From positions 1 to 41,478 of the forward strand of contig NZ_JRPA02000013.1 in assembly GCF_000765675.1 (NCBI RefSeq): 41,478 bases of DNA. Direction: 5' to 3'. Position 1 is the first letter of the stretch. The number at the start of each line of letters is the position of its first letter. The position numbers and the translations under genes were made by a program. The stretch is from Helicobacter sp. MIT 05-5294. GTDB taxonomy: Bacteria; Campylobacterota; Campylobacteria; Campylobacterales; Helicobacteraceae. Below the pieces are notes generated by a model. That model was not told the DNA's origin. It saw nothing but the letters and a program-made list of their open reading frames with translations, and made no database searches. This document shows positions 7,366 through 15,141 of the stretch, piece by piece.

Positions 7366-8081
7366 AAAAAGTCCCCATAAATCTCCGCAGTTTGCATATA
7401 AATTTGCACAATAGATTCTTTGAATTTCTCATTATTCCACGCTTTATTGCTTAGCAAACTCCACTCAAGCTTGTGCAAAAACTTATCCTTTTGCTCTAGT
7501 GTGTCAATCTGCACATTGCCTAAATACTCTTGCAGCGACTTCGCCAAAACCTCTGCAGCACGAAAAACAAAGATAAAAAGCGGAATCTCTAAGAGGATTT
7601 GGAGATTCTGTCTAAGCTGTCTCTCTAACTCTACGCTATGCGCTCTAGCCAAAGTGCAAGGGTGCGCCAAATGTGAGCTATAAAACAAATCCATTAACGC
7701 CGCAGGAAAGAATCCCAAAATCTCTCCTTTGGCACTTAAGCGCGGGAAATAGGGATAAATTCTACACAAAAGTGGGCGCATAGAGTGTGGATTACAAAGC
7801 CCAGAACATTCACAAGATAGGAAATACAGCACGAATTTCTTACCATTTTTCAAGACAAACTCTTCCCTTTTGGGTGGTTCGGTTATATTTGCGATTCCAC
7901 CTTTGCTTTTGTAATGCTGATATTCGCCCTCTAAGAGTGCCAAAATAACCCTTTTGGAGTTTAAGATTTTAAACGATTTACCTAAGAAGTTTTTGCAACA
8001 ATACGAATCGCAACTCTTCCAACAATCGCTAAAATGCACAAACTCCATTTGATAGAGTTTTTCCCAATCAATGTTTTTCAT
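7362..8081 (-). CDS. YkgJ-like cysteine-cluster (putative Fe/Zn-binding) protein
   Basis: A 239-residue protein with the cysteine pattern CWKSCDSYCC near the N-terminus, then CECSGLCNPHSMRPLLCRIYP in the middle. This is the layout of the YkgJ/UPF0153 family of putative zinc- or iron-chelating proteins, whose biochemical role is unknown. I chose the ATG at 8081: GGAGA sits 5 nt upstream and the overlap with the carrier gene is 14 nt. The longer frame from 8150 would overlap the carrier gene by 83 nt. Its place between the carrier protein and acyltransferase genes suggests that it works in the same pathway, perhaps as a redox or hydroxylation component, but that is inference. Confidence 0.72.
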   Translation of the reverse strand: MKNIDWEKLYQMEFVHFSDCWKSCDSYCCKNFLGKSFKILNSKRVILALLEGEYQHYKSKGGIANITEPPKREEFVLKNGKKFVLYFLSCECSGLCNPHSMRPLLCRIYPYFPRLSAKGEILGFFPAALMDLFYSSHLAHPCTLARAHSVELERQLRQNLQILLEIPLFIFVFRAAEVLAKSLQEYLGNVQIDTLEQKDKFLHKLEWSLLSNKAWNNEKFKESIVQIYMQTAEIYGDFL

Positions 8082-8304
8082 TTTTCTCCAAAGATTCCAC
8101 AAGTGCGCAAAATCGCCCCAAAGTTCTAAACTCATCAGGGTCAAACGCACCCAAATCCAACTCCCTATTATGGTTTTCCTCTAAAGTATTTAAAAGCTCC
8201 AAAAATCCCATAGAATCAATCACACTAAAAGTCTCTGTCGCCTCAAAATCTTGCAACACAACGCCTCTTTTACTCAAAAACTCTCTTACTTCGTCTTTTA
8301 TCAT
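8068..8304 (-). CDS. Stand-alone acyl/peptidyl carrier protein
   Basis: A 78-residue acidic protein with a carrier-protein site SVIDSMGFLELL, Ser31 being the probable phosphopantetheine attachment residue, and a following helix NTLEENHNRELDL. It lies 24 nt downstream of the large adenylation gene and overlaps the next gene. As the adenylation protein has no carrier domain of its own, this carrier is the natural acceptor of the activated amino acid in trans. It shares little sequence with the second carrier at 5432, so the two may serve different steps or partners. Confidence 0.85.
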   Translation of the reverse strand: MIKDEVREFLSKRGVVLQDFEATETFSVIDSMGFLELLNTLEENHNRELDLGAFDPDEFRTLGRFCALVESLEKNEKH

Positions 8305-8328
8305 TCATTGCCTCTTATTGTATCTTTT

Positions 8329-11286
8329 TCAATCGCATTTTCTCAACAATCCAAACTCCACAAACTTGCCTAACCAATCCTCACATTCTAGTAGATTAAT
8401 CCCGCAAATCTCGGCAATCTCTAGCAAATCGCGTTTGCCATTGCAATACATTAGGAGATTGCGCATATCTTTGATTTGATTGATAGAATCCTTCGTGCTA
8501 AGGGTTGGATAAAGCCCTCTTTTGCCAAGTTGGGGTTCGCAAAGAATCGTGTTTTGGTAAGTTGCATTCAACTCTAAAACACGCAAAATCCTAAAAACAT
8601 ATTCCAAGCTCTCGCCCAAACTCTGCGCACTCACCAAGCTTAAATCATCTAATGAAGTGTGATACTCCGGATATGCGCCAAACTTACTTCGCATAAGTGT
8701 GCAAAAGGGCAAATCCACGCCCGGCGCACAATACTGCCGCTCATCACTTCCACGCTCCAAATAGCTATACTCCACGCCCCCGCCATAATAAGACTTTAAA
8801 ATATGCCGCGCAGCTCTATCGGCAAGATTATTAGCACTTGGCGAGTGCAACACAGAATAAGCGCGACTATCACCAATACAAGTAAGCACGAATCCCGCAA
8901 TACAAGATTCTTTTAGGTGTTGGAGATTTTGACTTAGATAATAAATGCTTCCAATGGTTTCTGGGACCAATACAATGCGGATAGAGTAGAGATTTTCACG
9001 CGCACTTAAGAGGTTTGCAATTTCCCTTGCTACTGCGATTCCGCTAAGTTCGTTATTAACCATTTGTGGGTGGCAAATATAAGTGCTAAAGACGATTTCT
9101 TGCTCACTTTTGCCTTTGATAAAAATCTCGCCATAGCTTAGTGCGCCATTTTCTAGTGTGCTATCCACAACGACTTTAAATTTCTTGTTTGTGCCGCTAA
9201 ATTGATTCTTTAGCTCCAAAAGCTGCTTGAAGCTTAGGCAAAACCCAAATCGTTCTTTATAATAAGAAGTGATATAAGGAATCGCGTTAGGTTGGGATTC
9301 TAAAGTATAGAGATGAGGCAGAAGCTCATCAAAGCTTAGCTCACAATTTGTCGGCACAGAATAGCCTACCAAATGCAAGCTGTTTGCTTTAAAGTCGCAA
9401 ATCTTTTCGCCATTTGGCGTGAGGATATACGCGTCTTTTACATTCCACTCGCGCGGAATCTCCCAATCAAACGCCCTCTCTCCGCTTGGAACTTCAACAA
9501 TTTTTAGCTCACATTTCAAGGATTCTTGCAGGATTTTAAGCGTTTTTCTATTACCTTCTCCTGTGAGTGAGCGCGGAATCCTAAAAAGCCCTTCTATGAG
9601 ATTCAACATAGACTTACCACATTGCCCAAAATCAATTTTATCTCTTTGGCTGTGTAAGATTTGCTTTTTTATAGCACCTCTATCCACTTTGCCATTGCTA
9701 TTTAGGGGGAATTTCTCCAAACACACCGCGCTACTTGGAAGCATATAAAAGGGCAATTTCGTGCGCAGAGATTCTAAAATGCTTTTAAAATCAATGGAAT
9801 CTTTTGAGGCTTCAAAAACCGCATAAATCGTGTTTAAGCCATTTTTTTCTATCACAACACTCCGTGCTTGTGTGCCACTTATAGCTGACAAGGCATTATC
9901 AATCTCTAAAAGCTCCACGCGAAAACCTTGAATCTTGACTTGTTCATCAACACGCCCACAAAAGCAATACGCACCTAGATTCTCATCAAACTTGCCCAAA
10001 TCACCGCTTTGATACCAGCGCACACCCTTTTCTGTGATGAATTTCTCATTTGTTTTTTGCATATCATTATAGTAACCCAGCGCGACTTGATCGCCTCCTA
10101 GCCACATTTCTCCCACCTGCCCCCTCTCTACCTCTGCGCCATTTTCATCACGCAAACTCACAAATAAATCACAAAAAGGCAAACCTAGCGGCACAATATC
10201 AAAATCTTGCGCTTTGATTCCGCATTTTGCAATTCCGCCCTCACCAATGAAGCGATATTGCGTGAAGCTAATCGTGGCTTCTGTGGGACCATAGAGATTA
10301 TCAAGCAGTGCATTTGGAGCACATTGCGCAAAGTTTATGGCAAGAGAAGTCGGCAATGCCTCACCGCAAAAAAGCGCGATTCTTAGGTTCGAAAGCGCGT
10401 TGGGCTTAAGGCTTTTGAGCTTTTGCAGATACGCAATCAGCGAGGGGACAGCGAAAAATACACTAAGGTTTGCTTGAGCAAGAAAGGGCATGGGGTTAAG
10501 CAGCGCACGAGGCGGAATCACGACAAGGGTCGCGCCGGCAAACAGGGTGCAGAAGATGTCGTGTAGACTCAAATCAAAGGTCAAATCAAAGAATTGCGAG
10601 ATTCTATCGGTGGGCTTGAAAGCATAGAGGGCTTGAATGCGCAAACAATAGCTTAGGAGGTTCGCACGGCTAACCAAAACACCCTTTGGGATTCCTGTGC
10701 TACCGCTTGTAAAGAGCAGATACGCGGGAGTTTGGGATTCCAAACTTTGATTTTGGATTGTCAATCCTTGATAAGGCTTTTGCAAAGAATCCTTTGGGAT
10801 TTTGATAAATTCAAGATGCGGGAAATCTTGCACAAGGGATTCAAACTCTTGCGCGGAGGAGTCCAAAAAATCTAGCCAAAAAATGCGCATATTGGGTAAG
10901 TCTGGTGCAATTGTTCTAAAAGACTGCGCACAATGCGGACACAGCAAGATTGGCGCACCCTCTACACGAGAGATGATATTTATAAGGCGTTCTTTGGGAA
11001 ATTTTGGATTTAGCGGGATAAAGGTAAGATTGGCAAACACACAAGCAAGAATGCTAAGATAAGCTTCAGCTTCACGATAGCCGAAGACAATTAAACGACT
11101 ATTTGCCCCCCCCCCCCGCACAATTGTGGAGTTTTTAGCTTCAACCGCAGAATCCGCAAGGAAAGAGGCGAGATTGTGGCTTAAGCCTGAAAGTTGTTGG
11201 TAAGTGATTGTGTGATTATCTACTTCAAGGGCGGGACGATTCGCATTGATTGCAAACGATTTTTCTAAGTTTTGGGTTAGTTTCAT
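8329..11286 (-). CDS. NRPS-type adenylation domain fused to DUF4910 aminopeptidase-like domain (phase-variable)
   Basis: A 985-residue fusion. Residues 1-540 are a full amino-acid adenylation domain: A3 LLFTSGSTGIPKG (190-202), FDLSLHD (237-243), A5 NLYGPTE (330-336), A7 QSGDL, A8 GRVDEQVKIQGFRVEL, and A10 NGKVDR with catalytic Lys533. FDLSxxD resembles DltA-type domains, and the Asp suggests an alpha-amino acid. Residues ~558-985 match the DUF4910/DUF2172 family (C. jejuni Cj1295 and relatives), with RSLTGEGNRKTL, STYICHP, VPETIGS, RGSDERQYC and YPEYHTSLDDL, then a winged-helix end. No carrier domain lies between the two. ATG at 11286 has AGAGAAG upstream; an in-frame extension to 11346 is less likely. 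A G12 tract encodes residues ~57-61, so slippage would switch the gene off. It heads the operon. Confidence 0.88.
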   Translation of the reverse strand: MKLTQNLEKSFAINANRPALEVDNHTITYQQLSGLSHNLASFLADSAVEAKNSTIVRGGGANSRLIVFGYREAEAYLSILACVFANLTFIPLNPKFPKERLINIISRVEGAPILLCPHCAQSFRTIAPDLPNMRIFWLDFLDSSAQEFESLVQDFPHLEFIKIPKDSLQKPYQGLTIQNQSLESQTPAYLLFTSGSTGIPKGVLVSRANLLSYCLRIQALYAFKPTDRISQFFDLTFDLSLHDIFCTLFAGATLVVIPPRALLNPMPFLAQANLSVFFAVPSLIAYLQKLKSLKPNALSNLRIALFCGEALPTSLAINFAQCAPNALLDNLYGPTEATISFTQYRFIGEGGIAKCGIKAQDFDIVPLGLPFCDLFVSLRDENGAEVERGQVGEMWLGGDQVALGYYNDMQKTNEKFITEKGVRWYQSGDLGKFDENLGAYCFCGRVDEQVKIQGFRVELLEIDNALSAISGTQARSVVIEKNGLNTIYAVFEASKDSIDFKSILESLRTKLPFYMLPSSAVCLEKFPLNSNGKVDRGAIKKQILHSQRDKIDFGQCGKSMLNLIEGLFRIPRSLTGEGNRKTLKILQESLKCELKIVEVPSGERAFDWEIPREWNVKDAYILTPNGEKICDFKANSLHLVGYSVPTNCELSFDELLPHLYTLESQPNAIPYITSYYKERFGFCLSFKQLLELKNQFSGTNKKFKVVVDSTLENGALSYGEIFIKGKSEQEIVFSTYICHPQMVNNELSGIAVAREIANLLSARENLYSIRIVLVPETIGSIYYLSQNLQHLKESCIAGFVLTCIGDSRAYSVLHSPSANNLADRAARHILKSYYGGGVEYSYLERGSDERQYCAPGVDLPFCTLMRSKFGAYPEYHTSLDDLSLVSAQSLGESLEYVFRILRVLELNATYQNTILCEPQLGKRGLYPTLSTKDSINQIKDMRNLLMYCNGKRDLLEIAEICGINLLECEDWLGKFVEFGLLRKCD
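11106..11117 (-). repeat. Poly-G tract (G12) acting as an ON/OFF switch in the adenylation gene
   Basis: Twelve C on the plus strand. With G12 the frame is open (ON). With G11 translation ends after Q-I-V-V at TAA, and with G13 it ends at TAG two codons after the tract. The tract is about 170 bases into a 2.96-kb gene, so an OFF state would remove both domains. Confidence 0.88.
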
Positions 11287-11318
11287 TGCATTGCTTCTCT
11301 TTAAGATATTATCGCGAA

Positions 11319-11324
11319 ATTTTA
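11319..11324 (-). promoter_or_regulatory. Candidate -10 box for the adenylation/acyltransferase operon
   Basis: TAAAAT with an upstream TG (TGCTAAAAT), about 33 bp before the chosen start at 11286. No distinct -35 is expected for epsilonproteobacterial promoters. Confidence 0.4.
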
Positions 11325-11386
11325 GCATTATTTTCCCAAAAATCAAAAATCACCTTTATTCATGAGATTCCAATTTTTGCTATTGT

Positions 11387-12868
11387 TTATTTCCTAATAT
11401 CCTCATCAATCAAGCGATAGCCTAAGGATTCTAAAGTCAATTCATTTTCTGCGATGATTTTGGGTTCAATGATGAAAATAATCTCTTCTGTGTTTTGCAC
11501 TTCTTGTTGGTAAGAAAACAAAAACTTCAGCAAGGGTATATCGCCAAGCAATGGGACTTTACTTTGTTGGTTAATCGTATTTTGCGAAATCAGCCCACCC
11601 AAAACGATTTTTTGGTTATTTTTGACTTTGACGATAGAGCTTAGTTGGTTGGTTGTGAGATTGGGCGGTGTATCAAAGGCATTGCTTGGAATCTCGCTTT
11701 TGTTGTCTTTGGTTTTGGTGATAGAGGGATTGATTTTGAGCATAATTTCCTCCCCAAAAACAAGCGGGGTAATATCCAAAAGCACCCCCGCAAAAATGCT
11801 GGGATACTCATTATCGGTATTTGTCAATGTGGTTTGCGCATTGGTGTTTTGATAAATATTACTTTTTTTATAGCGCAAAATATCGCCCACGCTAATCATT
11901 GCGGGTTGATTGTTGAGTGTTAAAACTTTGGGGTTTGAGATGGATTGCACCACACCATAGGTTTTAAGAAATTCCACGATACGCGTCAAGCTCACGCCTT
12001 GTGAAAAAATATTCACTCCATAATGCAAACTGCGTCCGCCATCTCCACCGATGAGATTCAGTCCGCTGACATTGCCCATTTCGCCTTTGCCTCCCAAACT
12101 TGCACTTTCGCTAAATGGTGGAATCACGAGATTTTGCAAATCATAGAGGCTTTCCCAATTAATGCCCATTGTTTGCGTATTTTTATGCGAAACGCTTAAA
12201 ATATGCACATCAATCAAAACTTGTTGTTGTAAGCGTTCGTGGAGATTCTGAATATAGGATTCTACCCTTTGAAGTGCCATTCTATCGCCCTTGACACTTA
12301 CCAATCCTGCGCCACGATTGATAATCACGCGCCCATCTTCTGCTTTGGCATTAATGAGTGTTAAGATTTCAGATTCAATCGTTTCCCAGAAGTTAAATCC
12401 GTCCTCACTCTTGATATTAATGCCTGATTTGCTTAGATTCTCTTCTTGGCTTTGCGTTGTGTAGTAGTTTTGACGCTCTTCGTTATTAATAGAAACCGAA
12501 GTGTTGCTAACACCCTGCCGATTCGTGCTTAAATAATTGATTTTGAAAGTTTTTATATCATTGGTTTTAAGCTTTAAAATATCCTTATCAAAGGAATAAT
12601 GCAAGTTTGCCGTATTAAAAAGCAACTCAAAAACAAAATCCAAATCCTTATCCTTGAAATTTACCATAGACAAGCTTTGAGCAAGTCTTGATTCCACTTC
12701 TGATTCGTCCCAAACCACGCTGAAATGGCATTCATTGGCAAATTCATTTAAAACCTCACTAACCTTGATGGGATAGCCTTGCAAAGTGAGATTAAAAAGG
12801 CGATTTTGACAAGCAAAAAGTGGGACAAATAGCAACAAACCAACAACACAGAATCTAATCAAAACCAT
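11387..12868 (-). CDS. Secretin, MshL/CtsD-like outer-membrane channel
   Basis: A 493-residue secretin. The N-terminus is a signal sequence ending in LFAC, which may be a lipobox. Next comes a STN-like domain (residues ~25-105), a Q/S-rich linker, an N1-type domain (ILTLINAKAEDGRVIINRG...), and a C-terminal secretin domain with SNPKVLTLNNQPAMI and the hallmark VPLLGDIPLLKFLF. It should form the outer-membrane ring of an MSHA-like pilus or of a transformation pseudopilus such as the Campylobacter Cts system. The gene order with the three upstream genes equals mshI-mshJ-mshK-mshL. The motor ATPase, platform protein and pilins are not in this window. Confidence 0.88.
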   Translation of the reverse strand: MVLIRFCVVGLLLFVPLFACQNRLFNLTLQGYPIKVSEVLNEFANECHFSVVWDESEVESRLAQSLSMVNFKDKDLDFVFELLFNTANLHYSFDKDILKLKTNDIKTFKINYLSTNRQGVSNTSVSINNEERQNYYTTQSQEENLSKSGINIKSEDGFNFWETIESEILTLINAKAEDGRVIINRGAGLVSVKGDRMALQRVESYIQNLHERLQQQVLIDVHILSVSHKNTQTMGINWESLYDLQNLVIPPFSESASLGGKGEMGNVSGLNLIGGDGGRSLHYGVNIFSQGVSLTRIVEFLKTYGVVQSISNPKVLTLNNQPAMISVGDILRYKKSNIYQNTNAQTTLTNTDNEYPSIFAGVLLDITPLVFGEEIMLKINPSITKTKDNKSEIPSNAFDTPPNLTTNQLSSIVKVKNNQKIVLGGLISQNTINQQSKVPLLGDIPLLKFLFSYQQEVQNTEEIIFIIEPKIIAENELTLESLGYRLIDEDIRK

Positions 12869-13156
12869 TTATTTCCTTAACAACTTGGATTCTTGCAAAC
12901 AAACCTTGCTTTGCTTTTGCGTATGGACTTCTTGCAAAAACACACAAGGATTTCGAATCCCAACAATCCTAAAATTCCCTTCTTGGGATTCAAAAGTTGC
13001 ATTTGCAGGATACCATTTGCCATTGAGATTCACGCGCTCTCCCATAAATCCATAGAGTTTGATTTCTCCACTTTTATAGGAATCCCCACCATAATCAAAA
13101 GGATCAAATTCTGCAAACACCTTAACTAATGCTAATCCCAAAAGCAAAATCCTCAT
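12869..13156 (-). CDS. Small periplasmic pilus-assembly protein, MshK/PilP-like position
   Basis: A 95-residue protein with a short signal-like N-terminus (hydrophobic residues 2-15) and a beta-rich remainder, including LYGFMGERVNLNGKWY and one cysteine pair. It overlaps the gene before it by 4 nt (ATGA) and is followed directly by the secretin ATG. MshK and PilP proteins sit in this position and link the inner-membrane complex to the secretin. Sequence similarity is too weak for a firm name, and the call rests on gene order and topology. Confidence 0.65.
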   Translation of the reverse strand: MRILLLGLALVKVFAEFDPFDYGGDSYKSGEIKLYGFMGERVNLNGKWYPANATFESQEGNFRIVGIRNPCVFLQEVHTQKQSKVCLQESKLLRK

Positions 13157-13755
13157 TCAAGGCTTCCCTGCGAGTTTGGAATCTCCCCGCTTTGTCGCCT
13201 ATCAACCCCCAAATAAAACTCCAAATCCTGCGTTAAGGCATTAGGATAAAGATTGAGATGATAGATTTCTAAGTGTTGTTGCGATTCTAATTGTTCCAAA
13301 AGTGCGGAGAAGTTTTTGTATTTTCCTTTTGCATACAACAAAATTCTTTGGTTTTCTTGCTCTAGCATAAAGTCTTGCAAACCTTTAGAATCCGCGATTT
13401 GTCGCAGTGCGTAAATGCTAGATTGGTTTTGTAGCAGATTCTTTTGTCTCTCTTGCATTGAAATTTTTTGCTCCAAATCGTGTATCCAATCCTCCAAATC
13501 TTTTGTGTTATCTAGCGTTTTGTTTGCTTCAAAAACCCTTTGTAATTCCAAAAGTTGATGCTTTAGATTCATTTTTGTTTGATTTTTTGCCTCTAAGGAT
13601 TCTTTGGCGCGTTCAAAAGTCGCGCTAAAAACCGCCAAAAATCCCACCAAAAAACAAAAAATAAACAACAAAATTAACTCGCGTTTAGATTTTTTCTCCA
13701 AATAAGATTCCGCGAGGCTTAAGGCAAGTTTTAGAGATTCTTTTACTCTATTCAT
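13153..13755 (-). CDS. Inner-membrane pilus-assembly protein, MshJ/PilO-like
   Basis: A 200-residue bitopic protein: a cytoplasmic start, a single membrane helix at residues ~27-47 (LILLFIFCFLVGFLAVF), a coiled coil at ~50-115 and a small ferredoxin-like periplasmic domain (SKGLQDFMLEQENQRILLYAKG...). This is the PilO/GspM/MshJ plan. It overlaps both neighbours by 4 nt, so the cluster is one operon. It probably dimerises with the upstream PilN/MshI-like protein. Confidence 0.72.
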   Translation of the reverse strand: MNRVKESLKLALSLAESYLEKKSKRELILLFIFCFLVGFLAVFSATFERAKESLEAKNQTKMNLKHQLLELQRVFEANKTLDNTKDLEDWIHDLEQKISMQERQKNLLQNQSSIYALRQIADSKGLQDFMLEQENQRILLYAKGKYKNFSALLEQLESQQHLEIYHLNLYPNALTQDLEFYLGVDRRQSGEIPNSQGSLE

Positions 13756-14870
13756 TGTGGAATCCTAAGGGCGATTTGAACCCAATAAAAGTCTTGATAT
13801 TTTTTGAGATTTAGGACATTTCCTAGCTTAGCCCTCTCCAAATCCTCCAAAACTTGCAACGCATTCTCGCCGCGCAAAAGCAGATTCAACAAGGTTTTTT
13901 CTTCCAAACCAAAATAAGCAATCTTCACATTGCATTGCTCCAAAAGCGGATTAAACGCATCTAAAAAGGGAATTAATTGCAACGAATTTGGCAAGGTGTT
14001 TTGAAGAAATTGCGCATTTTTATCATAATGGGATTGCAGGGATTCTAGCTTTTCTTGTAGAATCTTCGCTTGTTTTTGGGATTGTGTGTGGTTTTGGTTT
14101 TGATGGTGAATCTTGGCTTGTTGTTGGCTAATTTGTGATTGAAGGGATTGTATTTCTCTGTTTTCTAGCCCGATAAGCACGAGTAGCACCAAAAAAATTC
14201 CGATTCCAAAAAACACTCCCAATACCAAAAACTTCAACACTTTGCCGATTCTTTGTTGGCTAAAAGGAGGCGATTTTTCAAGAGGATTGAAATTAAAAGA
14301 ATCCAAACGCTCAACTTCTTTAAGAGAGTGCGAAAGGATTTGCGCGTTAAATTGGGCTTGAAGAATCTCTAAAGATTCTTTTTGCGGAAAGTCTCTCGTG
14401 AGCCAAAAAGTAAGCTGCAAATTCTTATAAGTCAGCAAAAGAGATTCCAGCTTTTCTTCCGCGCTTTGGAGGTCTTTTACGCCTTGCAAGAAGACAATTT
14501 CTGATTCTACAAAGCAAATTAGCGTCCATTCCTGATAAGAATCCAAAACCAAAAACGCTTGGGATTCCCCCTCACTTAGATTGCGCAAAAACTGCGCACA
14601 CAAAAAACAAGGGTGGCTAAGGTAAGTTTGCGCATCTTGCACATAGTTTTTCAAAGCCCCTTTATCAAGCAACAAACAATGATAAGTCTTGGAATCTTGT
14701 GTGCTAAAGCGCGAGAAATATTCACTTTGGCGCGATAAGTTTAACAAAGAACAAACTTTGTCTTCTAAAAAATCCTCCAAAATTTCCGGAGATTCTTGAA
14801 TCTTTTGGATTTCTTTTTCGTTTAAAATCAAGGTATAAAATATTATTTCTTTGTTTTGAAAACTCTCCAA
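13752..14870 (-). CDS. MshI/PilM-PilN-like inner-membrane assembly protein
   Basis: A 372-residue protein. Residues 1-205 are cytoplasmic and could be a diverged PilM/actin-like fold; a membrane helix lies at ~208-232 (KFLVLGVFFGIGIFLVLLVL), a Gln-rich coiled coil at ~235-290, and a small periplasmic domain follows. This matches MshI, which joins PilM- and PilN-like parts. It is first in the four-gene cluster and is divergent from gltS across a 271-bp gap in which I see no other gene. The Campylobacter ctsX/ctsP region has a related role in DNA uptake, so a transformation function is as likely as a true pilus. Confidence 0.65.
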   Translation of the reverse strand: MESFQNKEIIFYTLILNEKEIQKIQESPEILEDFLEDKVCSLLNLSRQSEYFSRFSTQDSKTYHCLLLDKGALKNYVQDAQTYLSHPCFLCAQFLRNLSEGESQAFLVLDSYQEWTLICFVESEIVFLQGVKDLQSAEEKLESLLLTYKNLQLTFWLTRDFPQKESLEILQAQFNAQILSHSLKEVERLDSFNFNPLEKSPPFSQQRIGKVLKFLVLGVFFGIGIFLVLLVLIGLENREIQSLQSQISQQQAKIHHQNQNHTQSQKQAKILQEKLESLQSHYDKNAQFLQNTLPNSLQLIPFLDAFNPLLEQCNVKIAYFGLEEKTLLNLLLRGENALQVLEDLERAKLGNVLNLKKYQDFYWVQIALRIPQ

Positions 14871-15141
14871 AATTCTCCAAGCCTTGCGATTTAAGTTTGC
14901 GTTAGCTTCGGATAATAGCCCAAAAAGCTTTTAAAGTATAGAGATTTTGGTGTAAAGACACAAAAAAATCAAAAATAGTAACGATTTGTAACATAGTTTG
15001 ATAGATTCCAAAGAAATAGAATCCAAAAATAGCTCACGCATTGTTAATCTTGCTTCACACTCTTTAAGGTCTCACTAATTTAAGTCTTTATCAATGCGCT
15101 TTTGAATAAAATGCAAAAATCTTATATAAAGGAATCTTTCA

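Noticed and set aside
8082-8150. Longer start of the YkgJ-like gene
   Set aside because: It would overlap the carrier protein gene by 83 nt, and a better ATG with GGAGA lies at 8081.
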